From: Notospermus geniculatus
Taxonomy: Eukaryota > Nemertea > Pilidiophora > Heteronemertea > Lineidae
Length of the DNA: 64,000 nt
NCBI GenBank assembly: GCA_002633025.1
Contig: NMRB01000499.1
Coordinates: 289,022-353,021, forward strand
Direction: 5' to 3'
Shown piece by piece: positions 11,161 through 22,416 of this stretch. The position numbers and the translations under genes are program-made. Under the pieces are notes generated by a model. The model saw only the letters and a list, made by a program, of their open reading frames with translations, was not told the origin of the DNA and searched no databases. Every line of letters starts with the position of its first letter. The stretch's first letter is position 1.

Positions 11161-14100
11161 TCACCTCCAACTGCTCCATAAAGTCATCGATGTACTCAAC
11201 GCAATCATCAGCCAATGATTAGTTACATTCACTGCGGAGTTACACTCATCACGGTCACATGACAACATACAGCGAATTACAGGACTGCCTTCCATGTGAT
11301 CATCTATGCAGTAGTTTCCTGGATCATGTCGGCTGCAGTTTCTGTTTATCCTTCTGTATAAATCTGAAAAGAAAACAGTCAAATCAGATTTTGATGCTGT
11401 CTTTTGTAAAAGCGCACAGAGTATGATCGTTTTGCAGGTTTTTAACAGTTAGGAACTGGCCGATGTGGTGGCTGCTACAGATTGAAAATAGGACACCGGC
11501 ACGTAACACTTCCTCTCTCAATATTCTCGTCCTGCTCCTGCAACAACGAAGTTTCCACCTACCGGCTAACCGCACTACTTCTTTCGTACAATATTTATGG
11601 TCAGGTGACGGACAGATGACGGACGGCAGCATGTGAACACTGCTGTGGCAGGACTTATCACCCCCCTGGCGGTAGTAGTACGAACACACTTTGCAGGCCA
11701 AGCCTTCCACTGGAATGATATAAAGAGTCATGTATGGAGAGGCGGTGGGATTCGTCAACCATTGGCTATCAACAGAGAGATTTCAAAGATCAGCGCAGGA
11801 AAAGGCTATCATTCCAATTCCTCGGTGTGGCTTACTCGGCCCATCTCTAGGCCCTTGGCTACATGTTAAAAAGAAGATGACGACACAATCCGTTATTTTT
11901 CTATTTTATCGGTTTCTGATTGCCTCTGGCCTCACCATGATGCAATGCTAAAGAAAGTAAACCAAGAAAAATGGTTTTAGAAGATCACATTTCCACCCAC
12001 ACATTTACAGATATTCAGCTGGTTAAATATCTTAACTTGTGAGAAGCATCATGTTTAAAACAGACATGAGCCCTGGGTTTGCAATAAAGGATAAAAATGA
12101 CACGAAATAAGGTATGAACAACGAAATGAATCATAGCAAGGCACCTGCTTCAATACTGAGAAATGAGAGGTAAGTTTTGATACCAGATTTTGATGTCGGC
12201 GTTCCAGTCATCAGATATGGTATCGCCAAGTTGCCATGGATCAAGAGGAATAGTTCCTAGTTGCCATGGATCAAACAGGGGAACAGTTCCTAGTTGCCAT
12301 GGATCAGACACGGGAACAGTTCCTAGTTGCCATGGATCAGACAGGGGAACAGTTCCTAGTTGCCATGGATCAGACACGGGAACAGTTCCTAGTTGCCATG
12401 GATCAGACAGGGAAACAGTCCCAAGTTGCCATGGATCAGATATTTGTCAATTACGCCACCGAGTTGTTCACTTCCGGCACTTCCGGCAAGCTTTCCTCAC
12501 TGTAAAAACGAATGGGCTCGAGAGACTCGTGATTTTGTCCACTACCTGAACACATGGGTTTGAAATGTGTTCAATGGAGAATGGGTCCATGGTGCCCAGA
12601 ATATTTGTTCTTCGAGCCTGAAACGGACAGGTCTATAGGTTCCAGTAACCCATAATGAGAGTTTCATAGGCCACTTTGGCCCATCTACGAATGCTACCGT
12701 GGGGTGTTGGCACCCATGAGCAGCAATAGTAGATGGGCCAAAGTGACCTGTGAAACTGATCATTATGGGTTACTGGAACCTAAGGACCTCCTCGTTTCAG
12801 GTTCGAAGAACAAATATTCTGGGTACCATGGACCCATTCTCATCTCAAACCCACGTGCCCAGGTAGTGGACAAAATCATGGGTCTCTCGAGCCCATTGGT
12901 TTTTACAGTGCTTCTTTCACGCAAGTGATGCACTGATTTCGACAGAAGTATTTCGGTCAGTGTTCCTCTGAAACTGCAAGATAGGCAGATGCGAGGTAGA
13001 CCTATCCCGTTCCAGATGTACGATTCCGACAATTCCCCCACTCTTGGCCTCCCAAGTCGTACCATTGCTCCGTGTATTTCATTACCAATGTAGGCTACTT
13101 AGTAGTTCATGTTTTTCTCTGATAGCGTGCTGCGTAAGCGCCTTCCTTCCACACGCGTTCATCGTAAACGGTCGATGATGTAAAGCTTTTGTTCGACTTG
13201 ACAGAAATCACACTGGCTCAGCGATGACAGGAAATTATTGGAATTGTCTCCAAAGCCAACGTTTGAAAGAAGGAAGCCACATTCGTGATCAGATGCCACA
13301 CAAAGAGACGGACGTCTGCCTGCTTCAGCGGTCAGAGAGTTTCTGATATGTTGAAGATCGCCCGTGTTTGCTCCTGTCTTCGTTCTCTTTGTTGATTTGT
13401 ACAAATCCTGGGTCGATCTGCGCTCCAAATATTCTGGCAACCACCTGCCTACTGAATGAAACAAGGTACAGGAAGAAAGAGGCTTCTGGGACCATCGTTA
13501 GTAGCTTGATAACCGTTTATAGAGTGTTACCTCGTGAGACATTTCGAGGCCATGAGTCTCCCGGCCGAAACCCTCCATCCCCGCCTGGTTTTAGCGGCAT
13601 TCTTGGCTCAGGAATCATGGCTCTGTCAGGATGTGATCATCAGCCGCCATGACGGCGGTAAATCTGATCTAGGATGTTATTATTGGGCAAATGGGAAATA
13701 TCCGCAACTAAGAATCTCCGCGCATGATTTTCGCCTGGATTGGGGTATCCCCTGACATATCATAGAGCTCTATTGACTAAATAAATGCTACCATAACCCC
13801 TTGTTTATGAGCTATTAATGGTTGGATTGGTGATTCAAAGAAATCAATATGACAGCGTTTCTCCCGGGGATGTGAACCAAGTTGACTCCGGGGTATAAAC
13901 AACTGGAGACTGGTATCTCTGCTCGGCTATCAGCAAGACTGAAATCAACATGACGGGTACGAATGCTACGGCACTAACGCGGTCGTCTCTTTCATGGCAA
14001 TGAGGGAGGAACTACGGCACTGGGAGGCGCTGTGAGCGGTTGTACCTTTTTTCGACGTCTCGTCCGTGTTGCACTGCGTCAACGACGTCGTGACGCGACG

Positions 14101-16721
14101 CCATTACGTTGCTTTGCACTGTTTTTGACGTCTTCGATACAACCGCTCGCAGCGCCGCCCTGTCGGGATGAAAAGTTATGCGGGTTCCTCATGTTGACAT
14201 AGGGTAGTTTGAACATCCGTTTGCCTTTTCTTAACCAAAGACTCTTCTTTCTTGACAACATCAAGACCACCCATTCCTTCCCTCACCACTCACTGCTCCC
14301 TTCACAAATCACTGATTGCTTTAACTAAGAAAACATAAAGCAATTTATTTCAATCTCGCGTTGCTTGTTACCAGGGAATCCACTCGAATTCCACGGCTAA
14401 TTAGACCAGCAACGCAGCAGACGACAGCAAACGTGGTCCTCATGTGAATCGTGTTGATGACTATCAGAGTGTGATTACNNNNNNNNNNNNNNNNNNNNNN
14501 NNNNNNNNNNNNNNNNNNNNNNNNNNNNNNNNNNNNNNNNNNNNNNNNNNNNNNNNNNNNNNNNNNNNNNNNNNNNNNNNNNNNNNNNNNNNNNNNNNNN
14601 NNNNNNNNNNNNNNNNNNNNNNNNNNNNNNNNNNNNNNNNNNNNNNNNNGCTTTGTAAAAACCACATAAGTTCCCTTCCGCTCTGTAACTTTGGAACGAC
14701 TGAAAATTTTGGGTTGATATTTGGTGGAGGGATGTATCATGGGCCAACGGTGTGTCGCGTCAAAGAATCGACCAAATCTGATTTTCAACTTTGCCACCAG
14801 GGGGCCAAAAAGCCGAATCACATAAACTGTGATTGTGCTATTAATACTGAACGGAATCTTCAAAATACATGCCCGTCGGACTTGCACCCGGGGCGACGGG
14901 GGACGTTCAATGCTGTGCTTTTCTTAACCAAAGACTTCTTTCTTGACAATATCAAGACCACCCATTTCTTCCCTCACCACTCACTGCTCTCTTCACAATT
15001 ATCACTGATTGCTTTAACTAAGAAAACATAAAGCAATTTATTTCAATCTCGCGTTGCTTGTTACCAGGGAATCCACTCGAATTCCACGGCTAATTAGACC
15101 AGCAACGCAGCAGACGACAGCAAACGTGGTCCTCATGTGAATCGTGTTGATGACTATCAGAGTGTGATTACTACAAAAGCAGCTTTACTTTTCCTCGAGC
15201 TTTTCCGGTATAAGACTGATTGACAGTTGTATCCTCGTGTCCTGATAAGGGCACATCGCACGACAACAGCATTATTGATTTGGACCCTCGCAACCGCGCC
15301 ACAAATTGGTGATGTCGCTTTTTGATTCTTTGGGGATCTGTTTACTTGATCACGGACGGATCGAACGTCAGCACATCATTTTAATGGATTAGTCTGACAG
15401 ATATATTGCGTTGTATCTGTTGGTTTACGATCAATCTAGATGTTATTACCATACTTATCAAAGGATGGTATGGCTATGGCGTTGACATCAACCACAGACA
15501 CACCTCCGTGCTGGCTCTCATTCTCATCCCAATAAAACCATGACTCTGACTTTAATTCGATGTTCTGTGCGCATAATAAGTTTGTATAAAAATATCCACC
15601 GATGTTCGGCAGGGCAAATTGGTTTACGATGCGACATCCTGCGTCTGCCATAAAAGCAAGCAAGGAAATGTTCTCAGCGGTTCATCAGAAACTCGATGTG
15701 ATGTTTGAAACAATAGCTTTTGCCGTAGGTCCTCATCTATCTTAGCTTGCTCTGCAAATATCAATCTTTCCCAACTTATCTCTTGAAAAATTATAGCAAA
15801 TATATAAAAGTTAGACAATGCGATCATCTTTTAGAAAAATAAAACCTTTGAGGCATTATCTTCATAAATATTTAGCCTGCAAGTATTTGCGATGCAGAGA
15901 AGAAACAACGTCGACAAGCATCATCGGAAACATTTACAAACGCAATAAGTTTGTCTGACATTTAAAACCAACTCTTGGTTCAACAATCAACGTTCCTGCT
16001 TTATATTTCTATCTCAGACATGATGTCAGGCTGACATTACCTCTTACACCAGCAGGGTTTTAAACCCTGTTCTTAGACAGGGTCCTGTGATTCCTATATT
16101 GAGAAAGTGTCTGCGCCCATCTTAGCTTTCTTTCCATTCCATTAGATAAACAATGAATGACACTAATGGAAGGAAAATGATATTCCATATAAGGTAAGGA
16201 TTGGCTGGCCTTTTCCCCGATTCACTGACACACATCACATTCATATTGAGAGGAGGGCAGGCCACGGGGGATGAGAGACAACGAGCTGGTGAAGGACCGC
16301 TTGTTTATGTCAACAAACAATATGTATATTACTTGTAACAAACCGAACACGATGTGACGGAGTGGAGTGGCTGTAATATTGTGTGCTGATGTCAACAGAC
16401 GTCTTATGAAACTAGGATTATGGCAGTCTGGTGAACTCGAGCTACACACACGGACGTTAAGACAGTTCTTTTCATCGTGTAATCCTCCAACAGGTTCTTT
16501 AAGAAAGTAAGACAAGTCTGGTCGCGAAAAGAACCGTTATCGAGCAGTCTGAGGCAAGAGGTAGCCTCTTCACTGTCGCCAGGCACATGATTAGTTGCTA
16601 ACCATCGAGATAGCCAACCACTCACCAACATCTTATTCAATTCTTTGAAAAAAGACTCACCTGTTGAGATTATGAATAGTGCAAAGGTAATCACGAGAAT
16701 GATCGGATGTAGGAACTCCAT
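11161..16721 (-). CDS. Ly6/uPAR three-finger, probably GPI-anchored protein, 3 exons, 136 aa
   Basis: Exons on the minus strand are 16661-16721, 11563-11709 and 11161-11363. All junctions are GT-AG and the frame is kept (phase 1 then phase 1), giving 136 residues. Residues 1-20 (MEFLHPIILVITFALFIIST) are a signal peptide. The mature part has ten cysteines at 26, 29, 41, 53, 61, 79, 88, 101, 105 and 110, opening with CKVC and closing with CDRDECN, the three-finger Ly6 signature. The last 20 or so residues are hydrophobic (NHWLMIALSTSMTLW), as in a GPI-attachment signal. Ly6 proteins act at the cell surface, several as modulators of nicotinic receptors or channels; the target here is unknown. 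The 4.95 kb first intron contains repeats and a gap whose length is not real, so intron size is uncertain. Confidence 0.85.
12237..12450. repeat. 33-bp minisatellite with alternating units
   Basis: About six to seven copies of a unit containing AGTTGCCATGGATCAGACA and GGAACAGTTCCT. Units alternate between ACAGGGG and ACACGGG versions, implying duplication of a 66-bp dimer. It lies in the first intron of the Ly6-like gene. Confidence 0.85.
12498..12910. mobile_element. Fold-back element, arms about 190 bp
   Basis: The left arm starts CACTGTAAAAAC and includes GGGCTCGAGAGACTC, GAATATTTGTTCTTCGA and CCAGTAACCCATAATG. The right arm carries the reverse complements in the opposite order and ends TTTTTACAGTG. 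The loop is at about 12690-12730. Neither arm encodes a transposase. Confidence 0.85.
12911..14010. other. Intronic sequence of the Ly6-like gene; one unrecognised open frame
   Basis: A minus-strand open frame of 101 codons (13159-13464) ends in a cysteine-containing stretch (SQCDFCQVEQ). I do not recognise it and see no matching splice pattern. The remainder shows no feature. Confidence 0.35.
14018..14162. mobile_element. MITE family B, copy 1
   Basis: The ends GAGGCGCTGTGAGCGGTTGTA and its imperfect complement ATACAACCGCTCGCAGCGCC flank a core with CGACGTCTCGTCCGTGTTG. Related copies are at 17029-17180, 28301-28450 and 34461-34620; the last two are alleles of one locus. Confidence 0.85.
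14225..14478. repeat. Contig-end sequence repeated at 14919-15171
   Basis: This 254-base segment, ending at the N run with GTGATTAC, recurs at 14919-15171 with a few differences and then continues. The two flanks of the gap therefore overlap, and the sized gap does not represent missing sequence. The alleles differ upstream: this one carries MITE family B, the other a different repeat. Confidence 0.75.
14479..14649. other. Assembly gap, 171 N
   Basis: Run of N. Because the flanks overlap, its size is probably meaningless. Confidence 0.95.
14735..14918. repeat. Interspersed repeat R, copy 1
   Basis: Shares AACGGTGTGTC(G/A)CGTCAAAG through CGGGGCGACGGGGGACGTTC with 53789-53970. It contains the motif GCCACCAGGGGGCC and ends near GTTCAATG(C/T)TGTGCTT. 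Confidence 0.8.
15172..16660. other. Intronic sequence of the Ly6-like gene; nothing firm
   Basis: Minus-strand open frames at 15436-15663 and 16404-16660 are not recognisable, and the latter follows directly from the donor site of exon 1, so it is read as intron. AT-rich stretches near 15780-15880. Confidence 0.4.
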
Positions 16722-17028
16722 GTTGTAGTACAACCTGAATGAAGGCTTGATTAATGCAGTCCGCGATGGTTTCTTTGCCGAGACGAAGATTTCCCATCAG
16801 AAAACGATCTCGAGTTCGGTCCTTCGTTAGGAATGAGGGCGGATGATTGAGTGGCCATCATCGGTTGTTCAAATAATGGGTCCTGGAACGACATAAATGA
16901 GATAAAGTGTCGGGCATACTGGGCGAGGAGCGTCACAGAGGTTCCCTCCTCACCTGGCTGCCACAGAATTGTTTTACTTGACTGAGTATCAGTCAGATTC
17001 AGATTGGCCAATGGGGAATCAGAAAACA

Positions 17029-17180
17029 AAACCGCCACTGGGAGGCGCTGTGACCGAGAACCTCTTTTTTCGACGTCTCGTCCGTGTTGTACTGCTTCAA
17101 TGACGTCGTGACACGACATCATTGCATTGCTTTGCTCTGTTTTTAACGTCATTGGTACAACCGCTCGCAGCGCCGCCTTT
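17029..17180. mobile_element. MITE family B, copy 2
   Basis: CCGCCACTGGGAGGCGCTG at the left and CAACCGCTCGCAGCGCCGCC at the right, with the shared CGACGTCTCGTCCGTGTTG core. Just upstream of the Ly6-like gene. Confidence 0.8.
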
Positions 17181-18750
17181 CGGGATGAAAAGTCAAAGGG
17201 GTTCCTCATTAGAATTGCCGATGTCTACGCGATGGAGTTGAGAGGGTCAGTTTTTCAGGGCAGCTTTTTCTACAACCATCATTTGGTATGTTTCGTTGTT
17301 TTTGTCTCTTGTGCGGAATGAATGTTCCTATGACTCAATCATTGTGTGGTATTCGTTCATTTTTTGGCCAATAAATCGGAATTCGGATTGTAAAATCGTT
17401 TTTTCATAACTGCAAACTGTTTTTCCGATATCCACTATAAACATGCTGATTCTACCGCTGGTTGGATTCCTCGTCCGTTCGTGAACGGCGGTATGCCGTC
17501 TTATTCTAACCATGTTTTACATTGGAAACATAATCCATTCCCTTTGAGCTCTCGGCAAGAGAGTGACGGCGGTGGGTCGGAGAAACGAGGTTTTACCGGT
17601 GAGAGGAAGGTAAAGTAATCAAAAGATAAGTGTGAGTTAGTCAGAGACATAAGTACTCAACGGAACCCACCAAGTCTGTGGTTTCTTTGTCCAAGAGGAG
17701 TTATCTGCTGGGGAGAGTTGTGGCTTATGGTTGAGTACCTACTCTTGCCAAGTTGTAAGCCATTTCTGAGCTAATGGCAAACACATTTGCTCATCCCAAC
17801 AAATTGGGATGGGCACCAAATGTACATGTAATAGGCCGACAAGGCGTGGCCGCATAGAAACTCCGCGGAGCCCATCTGCCGATAGTGCTGTACATTTTCC
17901 CGTGCATTTTAACACCGATAGGCTGTCGAAGCACTAGCGGAGTTTCTATGCGGCCGGCCAAGGTGTTCACTGAGAGGTTTTTTGAATGAACACATTCAGT
18001 GGGGCATACGATGACGGTAAATAGGCAGCTGGTCAGCGTCCACCATTCAGTGCGTCCTCGCGCTCTGATGAATGATGAACAACGTATACATGTACATTTT
18101 GCAGTGAAAAATACATGTATGAAAGTGAATAATACCATAGACTACGTCCAGACCATTGTCAGTTTGAACCTTTGTCATTTACACTCGTCATCTTACACGT
18201 AACATAATCCTTGGAATAGCGTATTAGTAATCACACGGCAGAGGCGGTTGTAGCCTCGATGCCGATGCAATTCCATTAGTACTAATCCGGTTTTTAGGAT
18301 AAAGTAAAAAACAGAGTTCTGCTCGGTCATGTCGTACAAAACGTATGTGTTGTTTAGGCCGAGCGGAAGGTTTCAAAACTACTGTATGTATCTCGCTTCA
18401 GTTCGTCAAACTGCCACCTGTTATCACCGGATCTACAGCAGGTTGCTCTTCTGGACACGATCTGACGAACAGTCGCCAGTAGATATCATGATTTATCACC
18501 AAATACAAACGTCCTTACTCAAAAAGTCTTGTAACGCACCGTGGACGATATTCCTGCAACAACCAGAGAGGCCATCGAAAAAGTAGCCTGGTTGGTTAAA
18601 ATTGGCTGACATGAGTTGGTAAATAGAATAATTTGTTGGTTCCTTTCGGGTTGCTGTCTGGTGATGAGGGCGGATGCGGCGAGACGGCTAATCGGAAAGC
18701 TATCTCAGACTTATTTCTTTCACCAAACAGACGCAAGCAGGATGTCGGAA
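17181..18750. other. Intergenic; contains MITE family A copy 2
   Basis: No gene recognised. The only structured element is the MITE at 17846-17957. Short open frames at 17791-18138 and 18329-18586 lack signatures. Confidence 0.45.
17846..17957. mobile_element. MITE family A, copy 2
   Basis: The ends GGCCGCATAGAAACTCCGC and GCGGAGTTTCTATGCGGCC are inverted. The core GAGCCCATCTGCCGATAGTG is shared with 4423-4557; this copy is shorter by a small internal deletion. Confidence 0.85.
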
Positions 18751-19206
18751 ATCAAACTAAATCAACTGAAATCAAATTAAATTGATTAAAAAATGGTGGC
18801 GGGGACGTTTTAAGCATGAACCCTAAACATGCAACCCATTCTCTTGTGAGGGCGAACCACTCTTGGAACGGGCATTAACCTTCCACGTTGTATTAGATTT
18901 CAATCCCACTCTTATGTCCACTGTAAGACATAACGTTCTTGGTTTGTATTGTGACAAATGAACAATTATTTTTGCATCTTCATCTTCATCGACAGAGCAT
19001 GAATCCACATTTTTTCTTCCCAATTTGATGTCTTCTGACGTTGGGCAGAATTACATGCTAAGGTTACACTTTTTGAAAATACCCGTGTTTTTCCAGACCC
19101 ATGTCAAACCCGTGTGTACGAAAATCCCGGCGAGAGGTCATCACACCACTACATTGTAGTTAGGTAGACCGACGACAGTTGCGCTGCATGCATTGACTCT
19201 TCGGTC

Positions 19207-19535
19207 ATTTGCATACGGAAATTTTACACTCGGCAATTTCCGAATGTCGTCGGCGAGATCAACGCAGATTCAATGAATTCCCGTTGTGTTATGCAGATTG
19301 AGGGTGAGAGGTCAGACTATAATTACATTTCGACCAATGGGAGTATTTGTTATTGTTTACATTTAGCGAACTGAGAGAACAGAGCACGTTTGTTGTATCC
19401 ATTCACATAACAAAAGATTTTGTGTCCCTTTTTTGGCGAATAACTTCTGATGTGAAGTGGAAAGAGGTAGTCATTGAGGTACAATAAGGAATCATACTGC
19501 TCTGGTGGTTGAGAGACAATGCAACACGTGAAGTC
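19207..19535. repeat. Block duplicated at 20105-20445
   Basis: From CATTTGCATACGGAAATTTT through GAGAGACAATGCAACAC the block recurs about 900 bases downstream with few differences. A short block at 18758-18815 (GGTGGCGGGGACGTTTTAAG) likewise recurs at 20745-20798. No coding content is evident. Confidence 0.75.
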
Positions 19536-19566
19536 GGACAGGCCGCGCCGTATGGGATGACACCTA

Positions 19567-19716
19567 AGGGGCCGTATGCACCAACGAAGATTATCTTTAA
19601 CTCAGGTTGAACTGCAGCTTTTCAATTGTTCAGGTTTGCCAGGGCATGATGTGACAATGGAAAAGTCTTGGCTCAACCTGAGTTCAAGATAATCTTCATT
19701 GGTGCATACGGGCCCT
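19567..19716. mobile_element. 150-bp MITE
   Basis: AGGGGCCGTATGCACCAA at the left and TTGGTGCATACGGGCCCT at the right, with a 45-base inverted repeat overall. TA flanks both ends. Confidence 0.8.
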
Positions 19717-20093
19717 AGTGTCACCGAAGAGAATTTGGCGTACTTGACTCAAACTGCATGGCTGGTGCTAAAATCCCAACACACCAACTAAATCCGCTAA
19801 TAACTTAGACATTTGGCCGTGTCTCCGATTCATTGATAACTAAGAGGTGGAAAATGACTGCTGGGTGTGGATCACCTCTCACACCACCCCAGATTAGTTG
19901 TGAAAGCCAATGAAAACACTACTATTGTCGTCTAGATTCAACTATCGACGGCCCAGTCTCGGGCTCGAGTTTAGGTTCCGGTTTTATCATCAGCGGACCT
20001 GTGACCTCATTTGCATACGGAAATTTTACACTCGGCAATTTCCGATTGTCGTCGGCGAGATCAACGCAGATTCAATGAATTGCCGTTGTGTTA

Positions 20094-20094
20094 N
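20094..20094. other. Single-N contig join
   Basis: 19999-20093 is repeated at 20095-20189, directly on either side of the N, so two contigs overlapping by about 95 bases were not merged. Confidence 0.8.
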
Positions 20095-20958
20095 CTGTGA
20101 CCTCATTTGCATACGGAAATTTTACACTCGGCAATTTCCGATTGTCGTCGGCGAGATCAACGCAGATTCAATGAATTCCCGTTGTGTTATGCAGATTGAG
20201 GGTGAGAGGTCAGACTATAATTACATTTCGACCAATGGGAGTATTTGTTATTGTTTACATTTAGCGAACTAAGAGAACAGAGCACGTTTGTTGTATCCAT
20301 TCACATAACAAAAGATTTTGTGTCCCTTTTTTGGCGAGTAACTTCTGATGTGAAGTGGAAAGAAGTCATTGAGGTACAATAAGGAATCATAAAAGACACT
20401 GCTCTTGTGGATGAGAGACAATGCAACACATGAAGTCGCGATTTACCCACTACTCACATGAACTATGCTGTTGAACAAAAGTAACGAAAAATTTCTAAAA
20501 CAGAGAAGGCAGGTGTACAGAAAGACTGACGTGATATTTAGAAATGTTCAGGTTTATTGCAAATGTTAACGATCTATGATGAAAAACAAAAAATAACAGC
20601 GGGAAACAAACAGGAACACTCGGTTGGAAAAAGCTTATCACAGCGAAATTCGTCAAGGGTATTGTGTGAGCGAGTCGGAGGGCGGAGCGATGTCACAACC
20701 CTTGGTAGTCAAGATGCATGATTCTGTATCCGATATCAAAACTGAAATCAAATTAAATTGATTAAAAAATGGTGGCGGGGACGTTTTAAGCATTATCCGA
20801 AGCAGTGGAAGTCGTGTCTATCTTCTGTGGTTCTTCAATGCCATGTTATGTTTCACCCACTGATGTACCCTCTGTCACAGGAGAGAGAAATTTAATCCTG
20901 AACATGAGTATGTTGTCGTCAACAACCAACCGAGCACTTACAATCAAACAACCACCAA

Positions 20959-21450
20959 AATCGTCATCCCCTCCATTATCAAATTGCAATGCGACCCCGT
21001 CATCCAAATATTTACTTCCGATGTACTGGATTGACCCTTTCGTGACTTTTCCTGAACCGATGTCTTCGAGGGGTGAATCTCAGAACACGTCGATATTTAC
21101 AATCAGTAGTATGAATTATTTAGCAAAAGTGGCGTCAATCTGGATCCCTACCGATGTTATTTTCCACAGTTCAACACGTCTTCCTTTACCTCTACCAAGC
21201 ATCGACCAATGACGCACGATGGCAGCCGCTCTTTCCGTTGGAAATGCACTTGGTGGCATGCAGTAAATTTGAGGGAAAGACTGCCTTTTGTAGCTTGCTC
21301 TTGCTACAAACATCCGATCTGATGACATGCCTCGCAAGATTCTTATCACTGTCATCTTTCAAGTGATTGATTATAATCAATTCCATCAATATTCAGACAT
21401 CTTATTAACCAATGTTCGAGAATGCTGAGCCGCTTACACGATTTCCTCGG
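20959..21450. repeat. Block duplicated at 21915-22416
   Basis: Starts AATCGTCATCCCC and continues to GCTTACACGATTTCCT in both places. The second copy begins immediately after the N at 21914. Differences, including small indels, are more frequent than in the other contig overlaps, so a diverged repeat or a divergent allele are both possible. Both strands are open in places, but frames are not conserved between copies. Confidence 0.7.
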
Positions 21451-21651
21451 ATTAAAGCTGAACTTAATAGATATAAACCCCAAGCGGCAGAGGTAGAAAT
21501 TACAAACAACCATCCGCCATGTTTTGAACAGCCACCGAACATGAATACACCCTCTCGGACGGTCACAGTTGGTTTCACTCGCCACCACGCTCTTGAACAG
21601 TAAAGATCTCAGCACAACCGCCAGATGAGAAAAAAAGAAAAATAATCTTTG

Positions 21652-21903
21652 ATGGTTCCGAGATTCGAACCCACCAACCCCTGACCAGTTGGCCGACCTC
21701 TTTCTATTTGCGCCACGAAGACTGCTTGCATACAACGGCGCCGATCTACAGTAAAAGCCGTTGTAGTTTTGAAGATCTCCATGAGGAAATAAAGCGATCG
21801 GAATTGCCGCTGTGCAAGCAAGCAGTCTTCGTGGCGCATACAGAAAAAGGATCGCCAATCGATCAGGGGTGTGTGGGTTCGAATCTTGGTACTGTCACGG
21901 ATT
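21652..21903. mobile_element. Inverted pair of tRNA-like SINE heads (fold-back SINE)
   Basis: A right-hand module (about 21826-21903, plus) reads CTTCGTGGCGCA...GGGTTCGAATC, with the box-A-like and B-box (GGTTCGAATC at 21876-21885) sequences of a tRNA-derived promoter. A left-hand module carries the same on the minus strand (GATTCGAACC at 21662-21671). The arms GACTGCTTGC and GCAAGCAGTC pair and the interior also partly pairs. It is not an intact tRNA gene. Confidence 0.7.
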
Positions 21904-22416
21904 ATTTTTCGTTNAATCGTCATCCCCTCCATTATCAAATTGCAATGCGACCCCGTCATCCAAATATTTACTTCCGATGTACTGGATTGACCCTTTCGTG
22001 ACTTTTAATGAACCGACGGCTTCTAGGGGTGAATCTAAGAACACGTCGATATTTACAATCAGTAGTATGAATTATTTAGCAAAAGTGGCGTCCATCTGGT
22101 TCCCTACCGATGTTATTTTCCACGGTTCAACCCGGGGGTTCAACATGTCTTCCTTTACCTCTACCAAGCATCGACCAATGACGCACGATGGCAACCGCTC
22201 TTTCTGGAAATGCACTTGGTGGCATGCAGTAAATTTGAGGGATATGACTGCCTTTTGTAGCTTGCTCTTCCTCTAAACATCCGATCTGATGACATGCCTC
22301 GCAAGATTCTTATCACTGTCATCTTTCAAGTGATTGATTATAATCGACTCCATCAATATTCAGACATCTTATTAACCAATGTTCGAGAATGCTGAGCCGC
22401 TTACACGATTTCCTTG

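Noticed and set aside
11384-11758. Single 124-residue protein on the minus strand
   Set aside because: A donor site and the next exon show that only 11563-11709 is coding; the rest is intron read-through.
20805-21355. Overlapping open frames suggesting a coding gene on either strand
   Set aside because: The duplicated block at 21915-22416 carries small indels that shift the frames relative to this copy, so no frame is conserved.
21652-21903. tRNA genes
   Set aside because: B-box-like sequence is present, but the modules do not complete a credible cloverleaf with an acceptor stem; they read as SINE heads.
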